From Trichoderma breve (taxonomy: Eukaryota; Ascomycota; Sordariomycetes; Hypocreales; Hypocreaceae): a stretch of 64,000 nt of DNA. Below are positions 1-11,439 of this stretch, one piece after another; the stretch's first letter is position 1; the number at the start of each line of letters is the position of its first letter. Where the stretch lies: contig NC_079232.1 in assembly GCF_028502605.1 (NCBI RefSeq), positions 3,286,001-3,350,000 of the forward strand, in the 5' to 3' direction. The translations under genes were made by a program, and so were the position numbers. The notes below the pieces were generated by a model. The model saw nothing but the letters and a program-made list of their open reading frames with translations, was not told the origin of the DNA and ran no database searches.

Positions 1-1628
1 AAACAGCAGTCAAGCATCCAATAAAGGGTTCAGTTATTTAGATTCAACCGCAAAGGGAGAAGACGAGGAAGTTTTCACTGAGGAGACTGCCACTTCAATC
101 AACGAACGGCTTACGAAACTGGGTATCCCCCAACTCTCAGGTCACGAGCAGATTCAATTAGTAGATATGATTGAGTGTGTGGCATTGGTGGAGCGAGAGC
201 GCCGTTCGATAGACGAGAATGGAGCCCGTTTTATGCTATTTTTCCGACAGCACGCACTTCGAAAGGGGCGCACCAATGAGATACAGCTTTCTTGGAGAGA
301 GATTAACTGGGCATATCACTCTGGCAGCCAGGACATTCTGTCAGAGTTTGTGTCTCGACAGAACCATAACGTTTTGCTATGGGAGAACGCTCGAGAAAGC
401 GGTATATTCATGTGGCTCACTGACACACAGCAATTGGTTTGTGAAATTCGCATAACGAATTATAGCAGAGGTGCTAACATTGGGTAGCAAAAAACCTTCG
501 AGGCCGTCGCAAGAAATGAATACACCAAGAACGGGGATAGAAGCCCGGTGGAGTGCAGCTTGTTCTATATTGCGCTTCGTAAGAAGACGATACTGCAGGG
601 GCTTTGGCGAATGGCCGGAGGAGACAAGGAGCAAGCTACAACCCAGAAGTTCTTGGGTCACGACTTTGAGGAACCCAGATGGCGTACAGCTGCGTTGAAA
701 AATGCGTATGCGCTATTGAGCAAGCGACGGTTTAGTAAGTTGAAAAAATAAGACTTCGATGGCGTATTTTCTAACAAGCAACAGAATATGCGGCTGCCTT
801 CTTTTTATTGGCTGATAAGTTGGAGAATGCTGTTGAGGTCTGTCTTCGTCAATTGAAAGACTTACAGCTGGCTATTGCCATCACTCGCGTATACGAAGGC
901 AATGATGGGCCCGTACTACGAAAATTATTGCACGAAGAAGTGCTGACAGTCGCATCGCGTGAGGGCAACCGCTGGCTTGCATCTTGGGCATTCTGGATGC
1001 TGGGCAGAAAGGACATGGCAGTGAGAGCGCTTGTTGTGAGTATTACCAATCGAAAAGCGTCACTTGGAGTATACGAAGAGGTGCAAAGACTAACGGATAT
1101 ATATACTAGACTCCCATATATACCCTCCTTGAGACACCTTCCTCGCCGGATTTAAAATCTCGGTCTTTCTTGACGGATGATCCAGCTTTAGTCGTTCTTT
1201 ATTCCCAGCTGCGACAGCAAACACTGCAAACGCTGCGAGGAGCGTCCAAAGTATCGCCCAAGGTGGAGTGGGAGTTTGTTCTTCATAGCGCAAAGCTTTA
1301 CGATCGTATGGGTTGCGATCTTCTCGGCCTTAGCCTAGGTACACACAGTCTTCCTCCTCTTTGTTCAAAATCTGGCCGGATAGCTGACAGGGTATTACTA
1401 GTTCGAACGTGGGAGTTCCAGCAGCAAACAACGACTGGACTCGGAGGCGACATGAATCCATTGACGCTCCTGAGACGAAGAAGCTCGCTCGTTGTCAATG
1501 ATCTCCACACATCGGAGCTACACGCAAAGATATTGACCGAGCGCGAGCAGGTCAAGCGTCCTGTAGCGCCGCCCTCGACCTTTCACGAGCCAGATGCTGC
1601 GTCATTGCTTGATAGTTTTGGTTTGTAG
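1..1628 (+). CDS. RAV1: RAVE complex subunit Rav1 (DMXL/rabconnectin-like), C-terminal part; 5' end outside window
   Basis: Rav1 is the large scaffold of the RAVE complex, which promotes V-ATPase assembly on vacuole and endosome membranes. The frame is open from base 2 to the stop at 1626-1628, in five exons: 1-436, 488-734, 785-1035, 1110-1338 and 1402-1628. Joining them gives the conserved Rav1 C-terminal helical region, with recognisable stretches such as FMLFFRQHALRKGRTNEIQ, WREINWAYHS, YAAAFFLLADKLENAV, GNRWLASWAFWMLGRKDMAV and LYDRMGCDLLGL. Introns are 50-74 bp and each junction restores the family frame. The first one has a GTTTGT donor and GCTAAC branch site. The N-terminal WD-repeat part lies left of the window. 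It is convergent with velB, 277 bp apart. Family assignment is by recognition of these motifs; the start is unseen. Confidence 0.9.
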
Positions 1629-1905
1629 AGCAAAGTAACTGTATATACACGAAGGGTTCAACGGAGAAATTTTTGGTATGGCGGGGTGGGAATGATTATC
1701 ACTGATCTTGTCTCAATAAGCATGTTTCTTGTATCCGTCGTAATGATATCCTGGGCTGGAACTCTGCTCACGAGAGCTAGCCCTTTTCCGTATTGGCCAA
1801 GCCCCCTGTATTATGAACGTTCCACGTTCTTGTGAATATCATCGTCCAAGTCGATAAAAAATATTAATCAACAGATTCGTTGGCCATACTAGGGAATGCA
1901 AGACT

Positions 1906-3741
1906 TTAGTCGACATAATCATCCTCCCCATCTCCACCCTTGCCATTGGCATCCTTGCGAATGGGAATCTTGATGCCCTGAGCGGCAAACGTCTTGCTCA
2001 AAGGCGTGCTTTCGCAGACTCCGGGGAATTTCTTGGCGGAATAAACATTAAACACCTCGCTAAAACAAGACGCCAATATCGGAGCCCTTCCTGTATTGAC
2101 CTTTCCAGCCCCTCCGGGAGCGCCGACGTTGACAAAAGAGAATCGTAAGCTATGCAGGCAAGTTAGCATCTCCGCTTGTACGAGCTGTGCCAAGGAACCG
2201 CCTTACCGAAATGGTCCTTCTGTTCGCACACTCAGATCTTGCAGGACAAACCAGATACCGAGATGGTCCGTTGTATCAGTTAGGCGAAAGGCGCTTGCGG
2301 CCAAGCTGCCTATGAGATTCCGTGTGAACATACCCTGAGGCTGGCCACCGACCACGGCCATTTTCGTCAGGGAGTTTGGATCCATATATCCTCCAAAAGC
2401 CGCTCCAGGGAGCCCCGCATCCGAGCCATACGTCTGATGCCGTGGAAAATACTGTGTCGGGGGCCCGTATGTGGTAGGTTGATACGCTGCAGAGCCTGCA
2501 AATTTTTGATTAGAATGGTCTGCACATTATCAATACAAGATGGGCAGTCTTCGCGACAAAGTACCTTGGGTGATGTAAGTAGACTGGGGAGGCTGAGGAG
2601 GCTGAGTCTGGTATTCTGGGGGGTAGTTTGCAGTGTGTGGCAGACTATAAGTGGCGTCACGACTCGGAGGAGGGATATTTTGGCCGTATGTCGAGTGCGA
2701 GCTATCTGCAATTGTGATGGATGCATATGGATACGATACTGCGGTTGCTGATTGACTGCTTGTGGAAGATCGAACGAGGTTGACCTCGCGTGTGCCCTCT
2801 TCGTTCCACAGATCAACGTTAAGTACAAACATGGAATGGTCAATATCACTGAGATTGAATAGGTTAGAATGAGCCTAAACTCGTCGACATATCAGACCGC
2901 ACTAGGCTGTACATACTTGCAGTCTATCTCCTTTCCGGTAGCGAGATCGGTGATGACAAGCCGTACGCAGGGCGGTGGTGTAATTGGCCGTCGATCCTAT
3001 GGGGCTGTGAGCAGTCTGGTGGAAGTCGATGCATGAGGGATGACCAAGAGCAACTGACCTTGTCACCGAAGCCGCACATGCGGGCTCGTCGAGGCTGCTG
3101 GACTACATCAAGGCTTGGAAGCTGGATTAGCTGCGTTCGATCAAAAAGGATAGCAGCGTGTCGAGGCAAACTAACTGGTACTTGCGACCCGTAAGCTCGT
3201 CGCTCTTTGAGAATGGAACGAGCATACTTGCCGACCCAACCTGCTGTCCCTCGGCGTGGATCAAGGCACTGAACGATTCGCGAGACCCGGATTGGCGTTC
3301 GAGGACATGCTGAGGAGGAAGAGAAGGAGGAGGAGGAGGAGGCTGCTGCTGATCTCTCTGCTCGTTGGACGCAGGGTCCAGCACCCGCGGTGGCAAAGGC
3401 TCATGCTGGTGTTGCTGGGGGTGTGTGTTGTAGGCGTTGATGGGTGGCGGCAGCTGGTGGTCTCGTTCCTGGTGGTGATGGCCCTGGACCTGGCCCTGAC
3501 CCTGGTGAGGTTGAAAGTGAGGTTGCAGGTGTGGAGGAGCTTGACTCTGGATTGGAGAATGGGGTCCAGCACCAGCACCAGTAGGAAGTGGATGGCGCGG
3601 CTGGTGATGGTACAGATGGTCCAGAGACGCGGAGTTTGACGCCGAGCTGGGACTTACAACTGGAGGGAGAGACGGCACAGAGCCATGGCCTCCGATAGGC
3701 GCCTGCCGGGGCGCATCCGAAGAGCCATAGGCCGAGTTCAT
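1906..3741 (-). CDS. velB: Velvet domain regulator VelB
   Basis: VelB is a velvet-family DNA-binding protein that acts with VeA/LaeA and VosA to link sexual and asexual development with secondary metabolism. Six exons are inferred: 3741-3176, 3113-3059, 2996-2917, 2848-2565, 2495-2207 and 2149-1906, giving 505 aa. The velvet fold is visible as [51 protein letters not shown] and, after a Pro/Tyr/Gln-rich insertion typical of Vel[21 protein letters not shown] and LRFSFVNVG. The first ~180 residues are low complexity, rich in His, Pro and Gln. The C-terminus is short and acidic (GEDDYVD). The first splice site (GTTAGT) leaves a His codon where relatives I recall vary, so that junction is the least certain. 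Start is the only ATG giving this frame. The interrupted velvet domain is the normal VelB architecture. Confidence 0.93.
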
Positions 3742-4517
3742 GGTTTCGAGGTCGGATGGTCAACCGAAGCTGGCATTACCTGTGGATATTCTCAGACAAA
3801 GTGACAGACACGGAGCATACAAGTCAGGTAAGGATGCAGGACTCTAGCGGCCTGCCTAGCCCTGAAGCGGGATAGCAGTATCCCACTCGAGGCTGTCTTG
3901 TCTTGGTTTAAAGAGATGAAGGTGTTTAGTGGGAACCTGGCGCGTGCTTGGTTGGGATGGAGTTTATGTTGGAATTTATATATTACCTTGCTCGGAAAGG
4001 GCTTAGTCGTATCGACGCGTGCGGGCAAGACTAAGATATTCGTATATGACTAATCATCATACTAATTTAGAAACAGGTGTATTTTGTTTTTTAAAGTGTA
4101 GCATGTTAAATATTTGTTAGTAAAGAAGTTAATTTAATCATAATTCTAAAATTTGATATATTACGCATTATATAACCAATAGCTGTCTAGTTAAAACAGT
4201 TAAACCCAAAGGCATGAAATTCCGGCCGTCGTCTTGAAAACAAAATATAATAATAACAATAATAAAGAAATAAGGATAAAAATATAAAAAACAAAAGTCT
4301 AACCAATTACCATACAGCGTTCCCATAACTTGAAACCCCAATACTAGCAAGAAATCCCCCCCGCATAGCACCGGCACCATGTCTCATACCTGTAGCCGTC
4401 TAGGTCGCCTGACCGCACCGCCCCATGACACAAACACATGAAGGCATCATCTCTTCCCAATCGATAAACGTCATAACAGTCATACGGAAGTCAAGGCAAA
4501 AAACACTGCCCCAAGTC
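3742..4517. promoter_or_regulatory. velB upstream region with AT-rich island
   Basis: Non-coding gap of 776 bp between the velB start and the stop of the next minus-strand gene, so it should hold the velB promoter and leader plus the neighbour's 3' end. Bases ~4030-4320 are strongly AT-rich, with runs such as taataataac. No conserved ORF is visible. Short frames at 3792-4028 and 4168-4380 have no recognisable protein. Confidence 0.5.
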
Positions 4518-5553
4518 TCAAGACTTCTCCTGCTTCCGACGCTGCGGCTCTGGGCCCCTAGAGATTCCAGAGACAACCGAAGACAAGTCCACTTCAGCTT
4601 CTGTAGCCGTCTCGTGCTTCTCGTTGGGCTGGAATCGTTTAAGAACAGCCGAGATCATCATAATAAACCAGTAAAAGTTGAGAAAGTTGAGAGTGAGATT
4701 TGACACGAGATATGACGTTGCAAGCCAAGAGGGGACAGTGGTCTCTGACGTCGCATAAATCATGACGGGCGATTGAGAAAACGCCTTTGCTGGGTGAGCA
4801 TTGACAGCAGAGAATATGTCTCTAAATACGCAAAACGATTGAAAGGTGCCATAGATGAGTCGGCAAGAGAAGAAGCTGAAGAGCAGAAGAATGCCGTTGT
4901 ACAGCTGAGCGCGGGATCCAGTCATGTTGACCTTGTCAAAAAACCAATGAATGTTGAGGAAGGGCGTGGAAAGCTCCCATAAGATGAAGGTAGGTCCGTA
5001 GTAGTTGACAAAGGGACGCTGGTGAATAGTTAGTAGGAAACATCAATGCATCTTTGGAGAAACAACATACAAATCCAAGAGTGTAGACCAGCAGAGCTGC
5101 GATCGCGTGCGCAAGAGTTCCGAGCCCAAACACATCCAGGTTCAAGCTGGTCACAAACAGATCCCATACAAAATAGCCAGCCGCCAAAGCCTGGACCATA
5201 CCTAAAGCACCGGTATATCCCCATACTCTCTCTTCCTGATCCATATTGCCTCTCTCTTGATCTACTACCATGACCCAGAGGGCAATGATGTTGATCAAGG
5301 TGCTTTGGATAAAAGACACCACGTGAGCATCCCAGTTAAGTCGTCGTTTGCGAGATAACTTGGAATAGTGTTGAGGTGCTATTATTCTTGACAGAATCGG
5401 CGAAATGGGCCAGAAAATGAGTGAATAGAATATGGCAGACAGAAGCACTTCGTGGATGTGCAGTGGCAGCGAAGGGAGGTTGTATCGGTCACTGAACGGC
5501 TGCACCAGCTCGGACAGCCATGGTATTGGCGGGATGAAGAAGGGATCCTTCAT
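4518..5553 (-). CDS. TLC-domain multi-pass membrane protein
   Basis: Two exons, 5553-5071 and 5018-4518, with one 52-bp intron (GTATGT donor), give 327 aa. The protein has about six to seven hydrophobic segments and a TLC (TRAM-LAG1-CLN8) pattern. The motifs LALWVMVVDQ-like helix 2, GYFVWDLFVTSLN, HAIAALLVYTLGF and, across the intron, RPFVNYYGPTFILWELSTPF followed by NIHWFFDKV are characteristic of the TMEM56/TLCD4-like subgroup rather than of ceramide synthases. The C-terminal tail is hydrophilic (QRRKQEKS). TLC proteins act in ER or endomembrane lipid handling; the substrate here cannot be told. The first ATG (5553) follows a stop-rich leader and begins MKDPFFIPPIP, typical of the subgroup. 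It is divergent from the PKH-type kinase, 908 bp apart. Confidence 0.82.
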
Positions 5554-6461
5554 TGTAGACTATCTCGAGATCGATCGCAGCGGGAGGGGTTTCGTCTATG
5601 GCGGGGATATGTAAAGGTAGAAGTTGTTGAGCTTTGTTGGAGTTGCAGGTGTCGAAGTGTAAGTAGTACTTAGGTAGGCAAGCAGGCAGGGAAACTTTAT
5701 TAGGGGCGGAACAATAGCTAAGGGACCTAGCCTAAGGAGGGGCTCGCTCACATGAGGGTCCCAACAAGCTGGCTAGAGGTAGCAGTACTAAGGCAATAAG
5801 GGTAGCATATGTATGAAGATAAGCGATAACACAAGTACATCCTTGCAGGGAATCACTACCACAGATTCCACTACTAAACTTGTATATCCCAAGTACTTTG
5901 AGCTCTGTTGTTTGTAAACGAAATGCGTACCTACCTTACGTATGTATGTGGAGCATTGAATCTGGGCTGTGCATCATAAAAAGATGTAATTATACATGAA
6001 ATAGGCTCATGCAAATAAATGTTATTCGTGCTTTTTTTTTCTTTTTTCTTTTTTCTTTTTTTGCTTTTCCTCTTCTCTGTCACTCCCTGTGTATTAGGTA
6101 GTACCTACCTGGGTACTGCAACCAAGTACATACGAGCTCCGTGCTACCTGACCTGAGCTGTGCGTACAAGGTAATATTATTTTATACACATGTTAGATTG
6201 AATATGGAGCATCTCTTACTCCTTTAGGAGATTTCGTAAGGCCGCTGGCTACTTGCTGCTACGTACCTGGGATTATGCACTAGATGAAGGGAGGGCCGAA
6301 TCCACTGCATTAAGGACTCTTGAGCTAAGAGGCGACTTAGCACACGGTTGCCCGTGCCTTGCTGCGGCTACTGTACGAGTACTTGTTTATTCGTCACCCT
6401 GTTTCATACAGTAGGGAGTCCGCCATCCCCAAGGAGCATCCTGTGCTCCTTGACCGTCACG
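5554..6461. promoter_or_regulatory. Divergent promoter region, TLC gene / PKH-type kinase
   Basis: A 908-bp gap between two divergent starts. It contains a long pyrimidine tract at about 6031-6080 (repeated runs of T broken by C), which is common upstream of highly transcribed fungal genes, and several GTACCTACC / GGTACT-type words near 6100-6130. No ORF with conserved sequence was found. A TTG-started frame reaches back to 6348 but contributes no family sequence. Confidence 0.5.
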
Positions 6462-8769
6462 ATGAATGGGGACCTGAGTCTCTCTCAGGCTCTCGGAGGA
6501 CTTCGAATCGCCAATCCCGACGATGCTACTGATGCTGTCCACGACGACCCGAAGCCGTCGGCACCCCCAGACGATGTCGAAGCTTACAGGAACGCTTCGC
6601 AGCCCCAATCTCAATTTCAATCCCAACCTCAACGCACCCTACACTCCTCCGACGGCTTGCGGGTGACGCTCTCCGATGCAACAGCAGGATCCGACGTCGT
6701 GTCTGGTCCAGGGGCGCAATACCTTGGCCGAGAACCCAGCCAAAGGGCGCCTTCACGCTACCATCACCCACCCCAGCCCGCGATTTCACGACAGCCGTCC
6801 CAGCGCGAGGGCAGTGCTGCTTCGAGTGCCAAATCTCAGGCATTCGCCGGCGATGCCCCCGTCCCAACAACCAGCGAAGAATGGAAAGACCGCGGCGCTG
6901 CCGTTGGTGTACGCCGAGAGCTCGACAAAAGCGGCCGTCCGGTCGTTCGACAGATCAAAAAAGGAGTTCGAGACTTCTCCTTTGGACGGGTGCTCGGAGA
7001 GGGCTCATACAGCACCGTATATCTAGCGACCGACCGCCAGACGCTCAAGGAGTACGCCATCAAAGTTTTAGAAAAGAGACACATCATCAAGGAGAAGAAG
7101 ATCAAATACGTCAATATCGAAAAGAACACATTAAATCGCTTGACCGAGCACCCTGGCATTGTTCGTCTGTACTACACGTTCCAAGACGAGACGTCCCTCT
7201 ACTACGTGCTTGATCTATGCAATGGCGGCGAGCTGCTCGGCGTGCTGAAGAGGACCGGCACGTTTGATGTTGAATGTACCAGATACTATGGGGCCCAGAT
7301 TCTCGACGCCATTGACTACATGCACTCTCGAGGAGTTATACACCGTGACTTGAAACCAGAAAACGTACTACTCGATGACCAGATGCACGTCAAGATTACA
7401 GATTTCGGCACAGCCAGGCTCCTCAACGACCCCCGAACCACGCAGGACGGCAACGCCGACGGTGGCGATGGACTCGACACGGATAATCGTAACGACGATG
7501 GCCGTGCGGCATCTTTTGTTGGTACGGCTGAATACGTGAGTCCTGAGCTGCTTACGCACAAGAATGCTTGCAAGGCTAGCGACCTTTGGGCTTTTGGGTG
7601 TATCATCTATCAGCTACTGGCTGGACGGCCACCCTTCAAGGCCGGCAGCGAATACCTGACGTTCCAGAAGATTGTCAACTTGGAATACGAATTTCCTCAA
7701 GGATTTCCTCCTTTGGCACGAGACTTGGTGGAGCGATGCCTTGTTCTTGACCCGGCTAGGAGACTCACCATCGAGCATATCAAGAATCATGAGTTCTTCA
7801 GCGGCCAGCCTTTTGGAAGAACTTTGTGGAGGTCTAAAGCTCCACGACTGCGTCCTTATGTCCCACCCGCCCAGGAACCAAACATCATCCAGCTCAACAA
7901 CTTTTCAACAAGCCCTAGCCCGAACACCCGAGCACAGCCACCAAACAGCTCGCAAGGTAATCCAGTGAACGGCAATAACCGACCTGCCCGCATCATCACG
8001 GAGTTGCCACCCCCGACACAACTGGACATTGAGTGGTCTCCAGTGCTTACACGAAACAACGAACGCATCTTGAAGCTTGGCGACATGATGGTTCTTTCCA
8101 CGCCAATACCCAATGGATCCAACGGGAAGGGGTCTGACGAGGGCCATAGGAAACTGGCTCGATTCTTTGGTGGAAGCACGACCAAAAAGAGGCAGAGGCT
8201 CGTCATGGTCACTTCAAGCGGCCGTATCTTGTTGGCTCCAGCTGGTGGTGAAGAGAAGAGAGCAAAGCAGGAGCTGTCGCTTCTGGCACCGGATACAACG
8301 TGGAAAACTCATCAGGATGCCAAGGGCCAGTACGTATGGTGTCTCGATACGGTAAGACCCTCTAACCCCCTTTCCCCCCTAATTATTTACTTTTTAAGCA
8401 TGAATCTCATAAATTGCATAGGGCGGCCAACACTTTACATTTGAAGAAACAAAGACTGCATCTAGTTCTGGGGGCGACCATGCGTTTGCTGAAGAGTGGG
8501 TGGAAAGCCTAGAGAGGGCCAGAGACATGGCATTGTCACAACAGACGCTGGCAGCTGATGCCGGCTTTGGCGAGATGTCGTCAACAGTATCAACACCATC
8601 CAGCACTCTAGTTGGCAGGGGGAACACTTCAGATGGCTTTGCCGGCAGCGACCGATCTGGGCGTAACCATTTGAGCAAAGGCCAAGCCAGCATTGAAGAC
8701 CCCGCGCCGTCAAAAAGGAACCGCTTTAGCAAGAGACAATCACGCAATGGTCTAGGACCTGCATTCTAA
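6462..8769 (+). CDS. PKH1: PDK1/PKH-type AGC protein kinase with C-terminal PH-like region
   Basis: Phosphoinositide-dependent-kinase-1 type kinase, the upstream activator of other AGC kinases in sphingolipid and cell-integrity signalling. Exons 6462-8351 and 8422-8769 (70-bp intron) give 745 aa. Kinase domain about residues 172-447: glycine loop GEGSYSTVY, Lys201 in YAIKVLEKRH, the PDK1-like KYVNIEKNTLNRL, HRDLKPEN with Asp296, DFGTARLL with Asp314, and the activation segment SFVGTAEYVSPELL. An acidic insert rich in Asp/Gly/Asn sits between DFG and the activation loop, as in fungal PKH kinases. A PH-type region follows (LARFFGG, GRILLAPAGG, WKTHQDAKGQYVWCLDT, then HFTFEE after the intron). 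The N-terminal 170 residues are disordered. The ATG at 6462 is the first in frame. Which yeast paralogue it matches cannot be decided. Confidence 0.93.
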
Positions 8770-10047
8770 CCCCAACCCCAAGGTCAAGACACAAATTGAT
8801 GTTGGGAAGCTAATCGAAGTGGAGGAATTGTCCCACGTCTTAGCAAATGACTTGACTTCAGACATTTTACTTGACAGGGTGTTTTTATCACATTGAGTAC
8901 AATGGCAACATGAAGAGCGCAGCGCATCATTGCCTTGTTGATTTTCGTCTTTTAGAGCGAGACTTAGTCGCAGCGCACATGTCTTTTCTTATTGTTTTCT
9001 CTCTCTCTCTAGCATTGGATGGTAGAATGGTTCTGGGCGAGGAGCCCTACTGCGCGGCAGCAGAAGCAAGCAGCAGCAGACAGAAGATGATGGCTGGTGT
9101 ACCGGCATTTTTGTCGTCATAAGAAAGGGGACTCGAGGGGCCCATTCCCCCCCCTCCCGCCGTTTTTGTCTGTATAGTGTCTTGTCTTTAGGGATGTAGA
9201 CCCGGTATAGTAGACGGCGCAAAAAGTTCCTTGGGGCACGATATAAATACTGCTATAAAGCGCGCCGATACATGGAGGTATGTTTTTGCCTGGTATATAT
9301 AGGTTTAGCACTGGTTGATATACAAGTAATAAACGTTGCACAATAAGATGATTGACAACTTGTTATTAATATTAATATGGTTACATAATAATTGACATTC
9401 GATTCTTTCTCTATAACATAGATACAGATATGTAGACAAGCAAGACGAGGTAATTCAACCATCATTTTATGGGACAAGCTAGGTGTTAAGAAAGATGAGC
9501 CAGCGGCTTGTTGGTTGGTGTAGCGCTAGATTCGCCGTGCAGTAGCTTCATAGCCTACCATCACTGACATGTGGCAGATTGGGGCTTATTAGAGGTAAGT
9601 ACACCATGCCCATCTACAGAGTATTCTATATCGCGTTTTACATACCATTTGCGGGCTTAATAGAGGTATGCTGCGACATGCCCGATACTTGACATCTGAT
9701 AGGTGGAGTTGGGCTGTCTGGCTGGGTTCAGAAATACTAAGTCAAACCCAATGGATGACTTGCATTACATGCTGGTGCACTTTTTGGTACCGGTTTCGGA
9801 GGGCCCCGAAAGACTCAAAGAAACAATTCCGTTGTTAGCGCTTTTTTGCGCATGTTCGACTCGAGTGGCTTTCTGGCAGAGAATCGGATCCGTTCCGTCA
9901 TTTTCAATTGTATGACTCGAGTCGCAAAAGACAGTCCCACTTGCTTTCGACGACTTACTTTGTACTTTTCTTCCCACCCCTCCATCGTCAAAGGCCATTG
10001 GCGACATTGTTTCTCTCTTGTCACTATCGCCGTCGTTTGTCGCAACA
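8770..10047. promoter_or_regulatory. HIS1: Intergenic region: kinase 3' end and HIS1 promoter with TGACTC motif
   Basis: A 1278-bp gap between two plus-strand genes, without a conserved ORF. The left part is kinase 3' sequence with a CT repeat near 8998-9010; 9340-9440 is AT-rich. In the HIS1-proximal part a TGACTC word (GCN4/CPC1 core) lies at 9913-9918, about 130 bp before the HIS1 ATG. It sits inside GACTCGAG, which also occurs at 9858-9865. An imperfect repeat (gggcttaWtagaggta) is present at about 9582 and 9654. The CPC1 role is an inference from motif and gene function. Confidence 0.45.
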
Positions 10048-11212
10048 ATGGATCTCGTTAACAGGTGAGTCTTGGAGGCAATTATATGGCGTTGGCTGGG
10101 AATTCTTCATTCCGTCGTATAAGGGAACAAGATATGCTGACTCTTTTCTCTCTCGTCTTAGTCTCAACGGACGCCTGCTCTTTGCCGTGCCAAAAAGTTA
10201 GTTTCCTTGATCGCAACAGCATATCCTGTAATCGGCGCTGATCTTTTCTTTTCTTTTCTACAGAGGGCCGATTGAACCATGCTACCCTAAATCTCCTCGA
10301 AGGTGCCGACATCCAGTTCCGCAGAGAAAACCGCCTCGACATTGCCCTCGTCAAGAACCTCCCGATAGCCCTCATCTTCCTGCCCGCCGCCGATATCCCG
10401 ACATTCGTTGGCCAGGGCCGCGTCGACTTGGGAATCACCGGATGGGATCAGGTCAAGGAGCACGATGCTGGCGTCAATGCCTCTGCGGCCACCGCGGGAG
10501 CTGCGGGCACTGAGAGTATCATGGAACTCGAGTTTGGCTCATGCAAGCTCCAGGTCCAAGTTCCTGAGAAGGGCGTGTACGCTACTAGCGCAGACCTCGT
10601 TGGCCGTACCATTGGTACGAGCTTCGTGAACTTGACTGCAGAGTACTTTGCTCAGTTGGAGGCTAAGGCAAACGGCGGTTCGCCTTCTGGAAAGCTTCAG
10701 ACTACAATTATCGAGCTGAGTGGCAGTGTTGAGGCGGCATGCGCATTGGGCGTCGCCGATGGCATCGTCGATCTTGTTGGTAAGTTGATCTTTTACATGC
10801 TTGCCTTCCTTTGCTGTCATTCTTTCGCAACTAACTCGTCGCAGAATCAGGAGAGACCATGAGAGCTGCGGGACTAAAAGCCATCGACACAGTTGTCGAG
10901 TCAACTGCCGTCCTTATCAAGTCTCGCTCACCATCCAACCCCGAGCTGGTCGATCTGATTGCCTCGCGGATACGTGGTGTCATCACCGCCCAGCGATATG
11001 TCCTTTGCCAATACAACATTGAACGATCAGGTGTCGAAGCAGCTACGAAGATCACCCCCGGAAAGCGGGCCCCAACTATCACAACGCTGGACGACGGCTG
11101 GGTTGCCGTGAGCTCAATGGTTGAGAAGAAGAAGATTGCTGTGGTTATGGATGAATTGACCCGGGTGGGAGCCCACGACATTCTGGTCCTGGACATTCAC
11201 AACACACGATAA
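10048..11212 (+). CDS. HIS1: ATP phosphoribosyltransferase (HisG type)
   Basis: Catalyses the first step of histidine biosynthesis, condensing ATP with PRPP. Four exons, 10048-10064, 10162-10196, 10264-10779 and 10845-11212, give 311 aa. The first two are very small (17 and 35 nt). Together they encode MDLVNS-LNGRLLFAVPK, and the third continues GRLNHATLNLLEGADIQF, the conserved N-terminal lobe. Further HisG signatures: DIALVKNLPIALIFLPAADIP, GQGRVDLGITGWDQV, SLIN-like NLTAEYFAQ, the PRPP-binding ELSGSVEAACALGVADGIVDLV, then ESGETMRAAGLK. The C-terminal ACT-like regulatory region is present (APTITTLDDGWVAVSSM), so feedback inhibition by histidine is expected. A TGACTC motif lies upstream. It is convergent with CCH1 (227-bp gap). 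Confidence 0.95.
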
Positions 11213-11439
11213 TGTCTATTTCGAAATGAAGATGCTGTCCAACATATGAGAAAAGGGGGAGGTCAAGATACTGGCAACATGGGGAAAAGGGAGTAAGGCA
11301 AAAGTCGCAAAAGAAAGAAATTCACAAAGAGGTTCATGCGTTAGATAGATTACGGCTAAACAAAATTAACTCGCTTGTAAATATGTTTATTCTAAAATGT
11401 ATTTCCCAATATTTTCCCATCTATATCGCCCAGCGATAA

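Noticed and set aside
2367..2849. Long minus-strand frame in the velB region
   Set aside because: The velB frame is open in the same bases and gives the velvet-domain sequence; this is a second frame.
3256..3639. 127-codon plus-strand frame over velB
   Set aside because: It is the reverse of the low-complexity Pro/Gln/His coding region; no independent coding signal.
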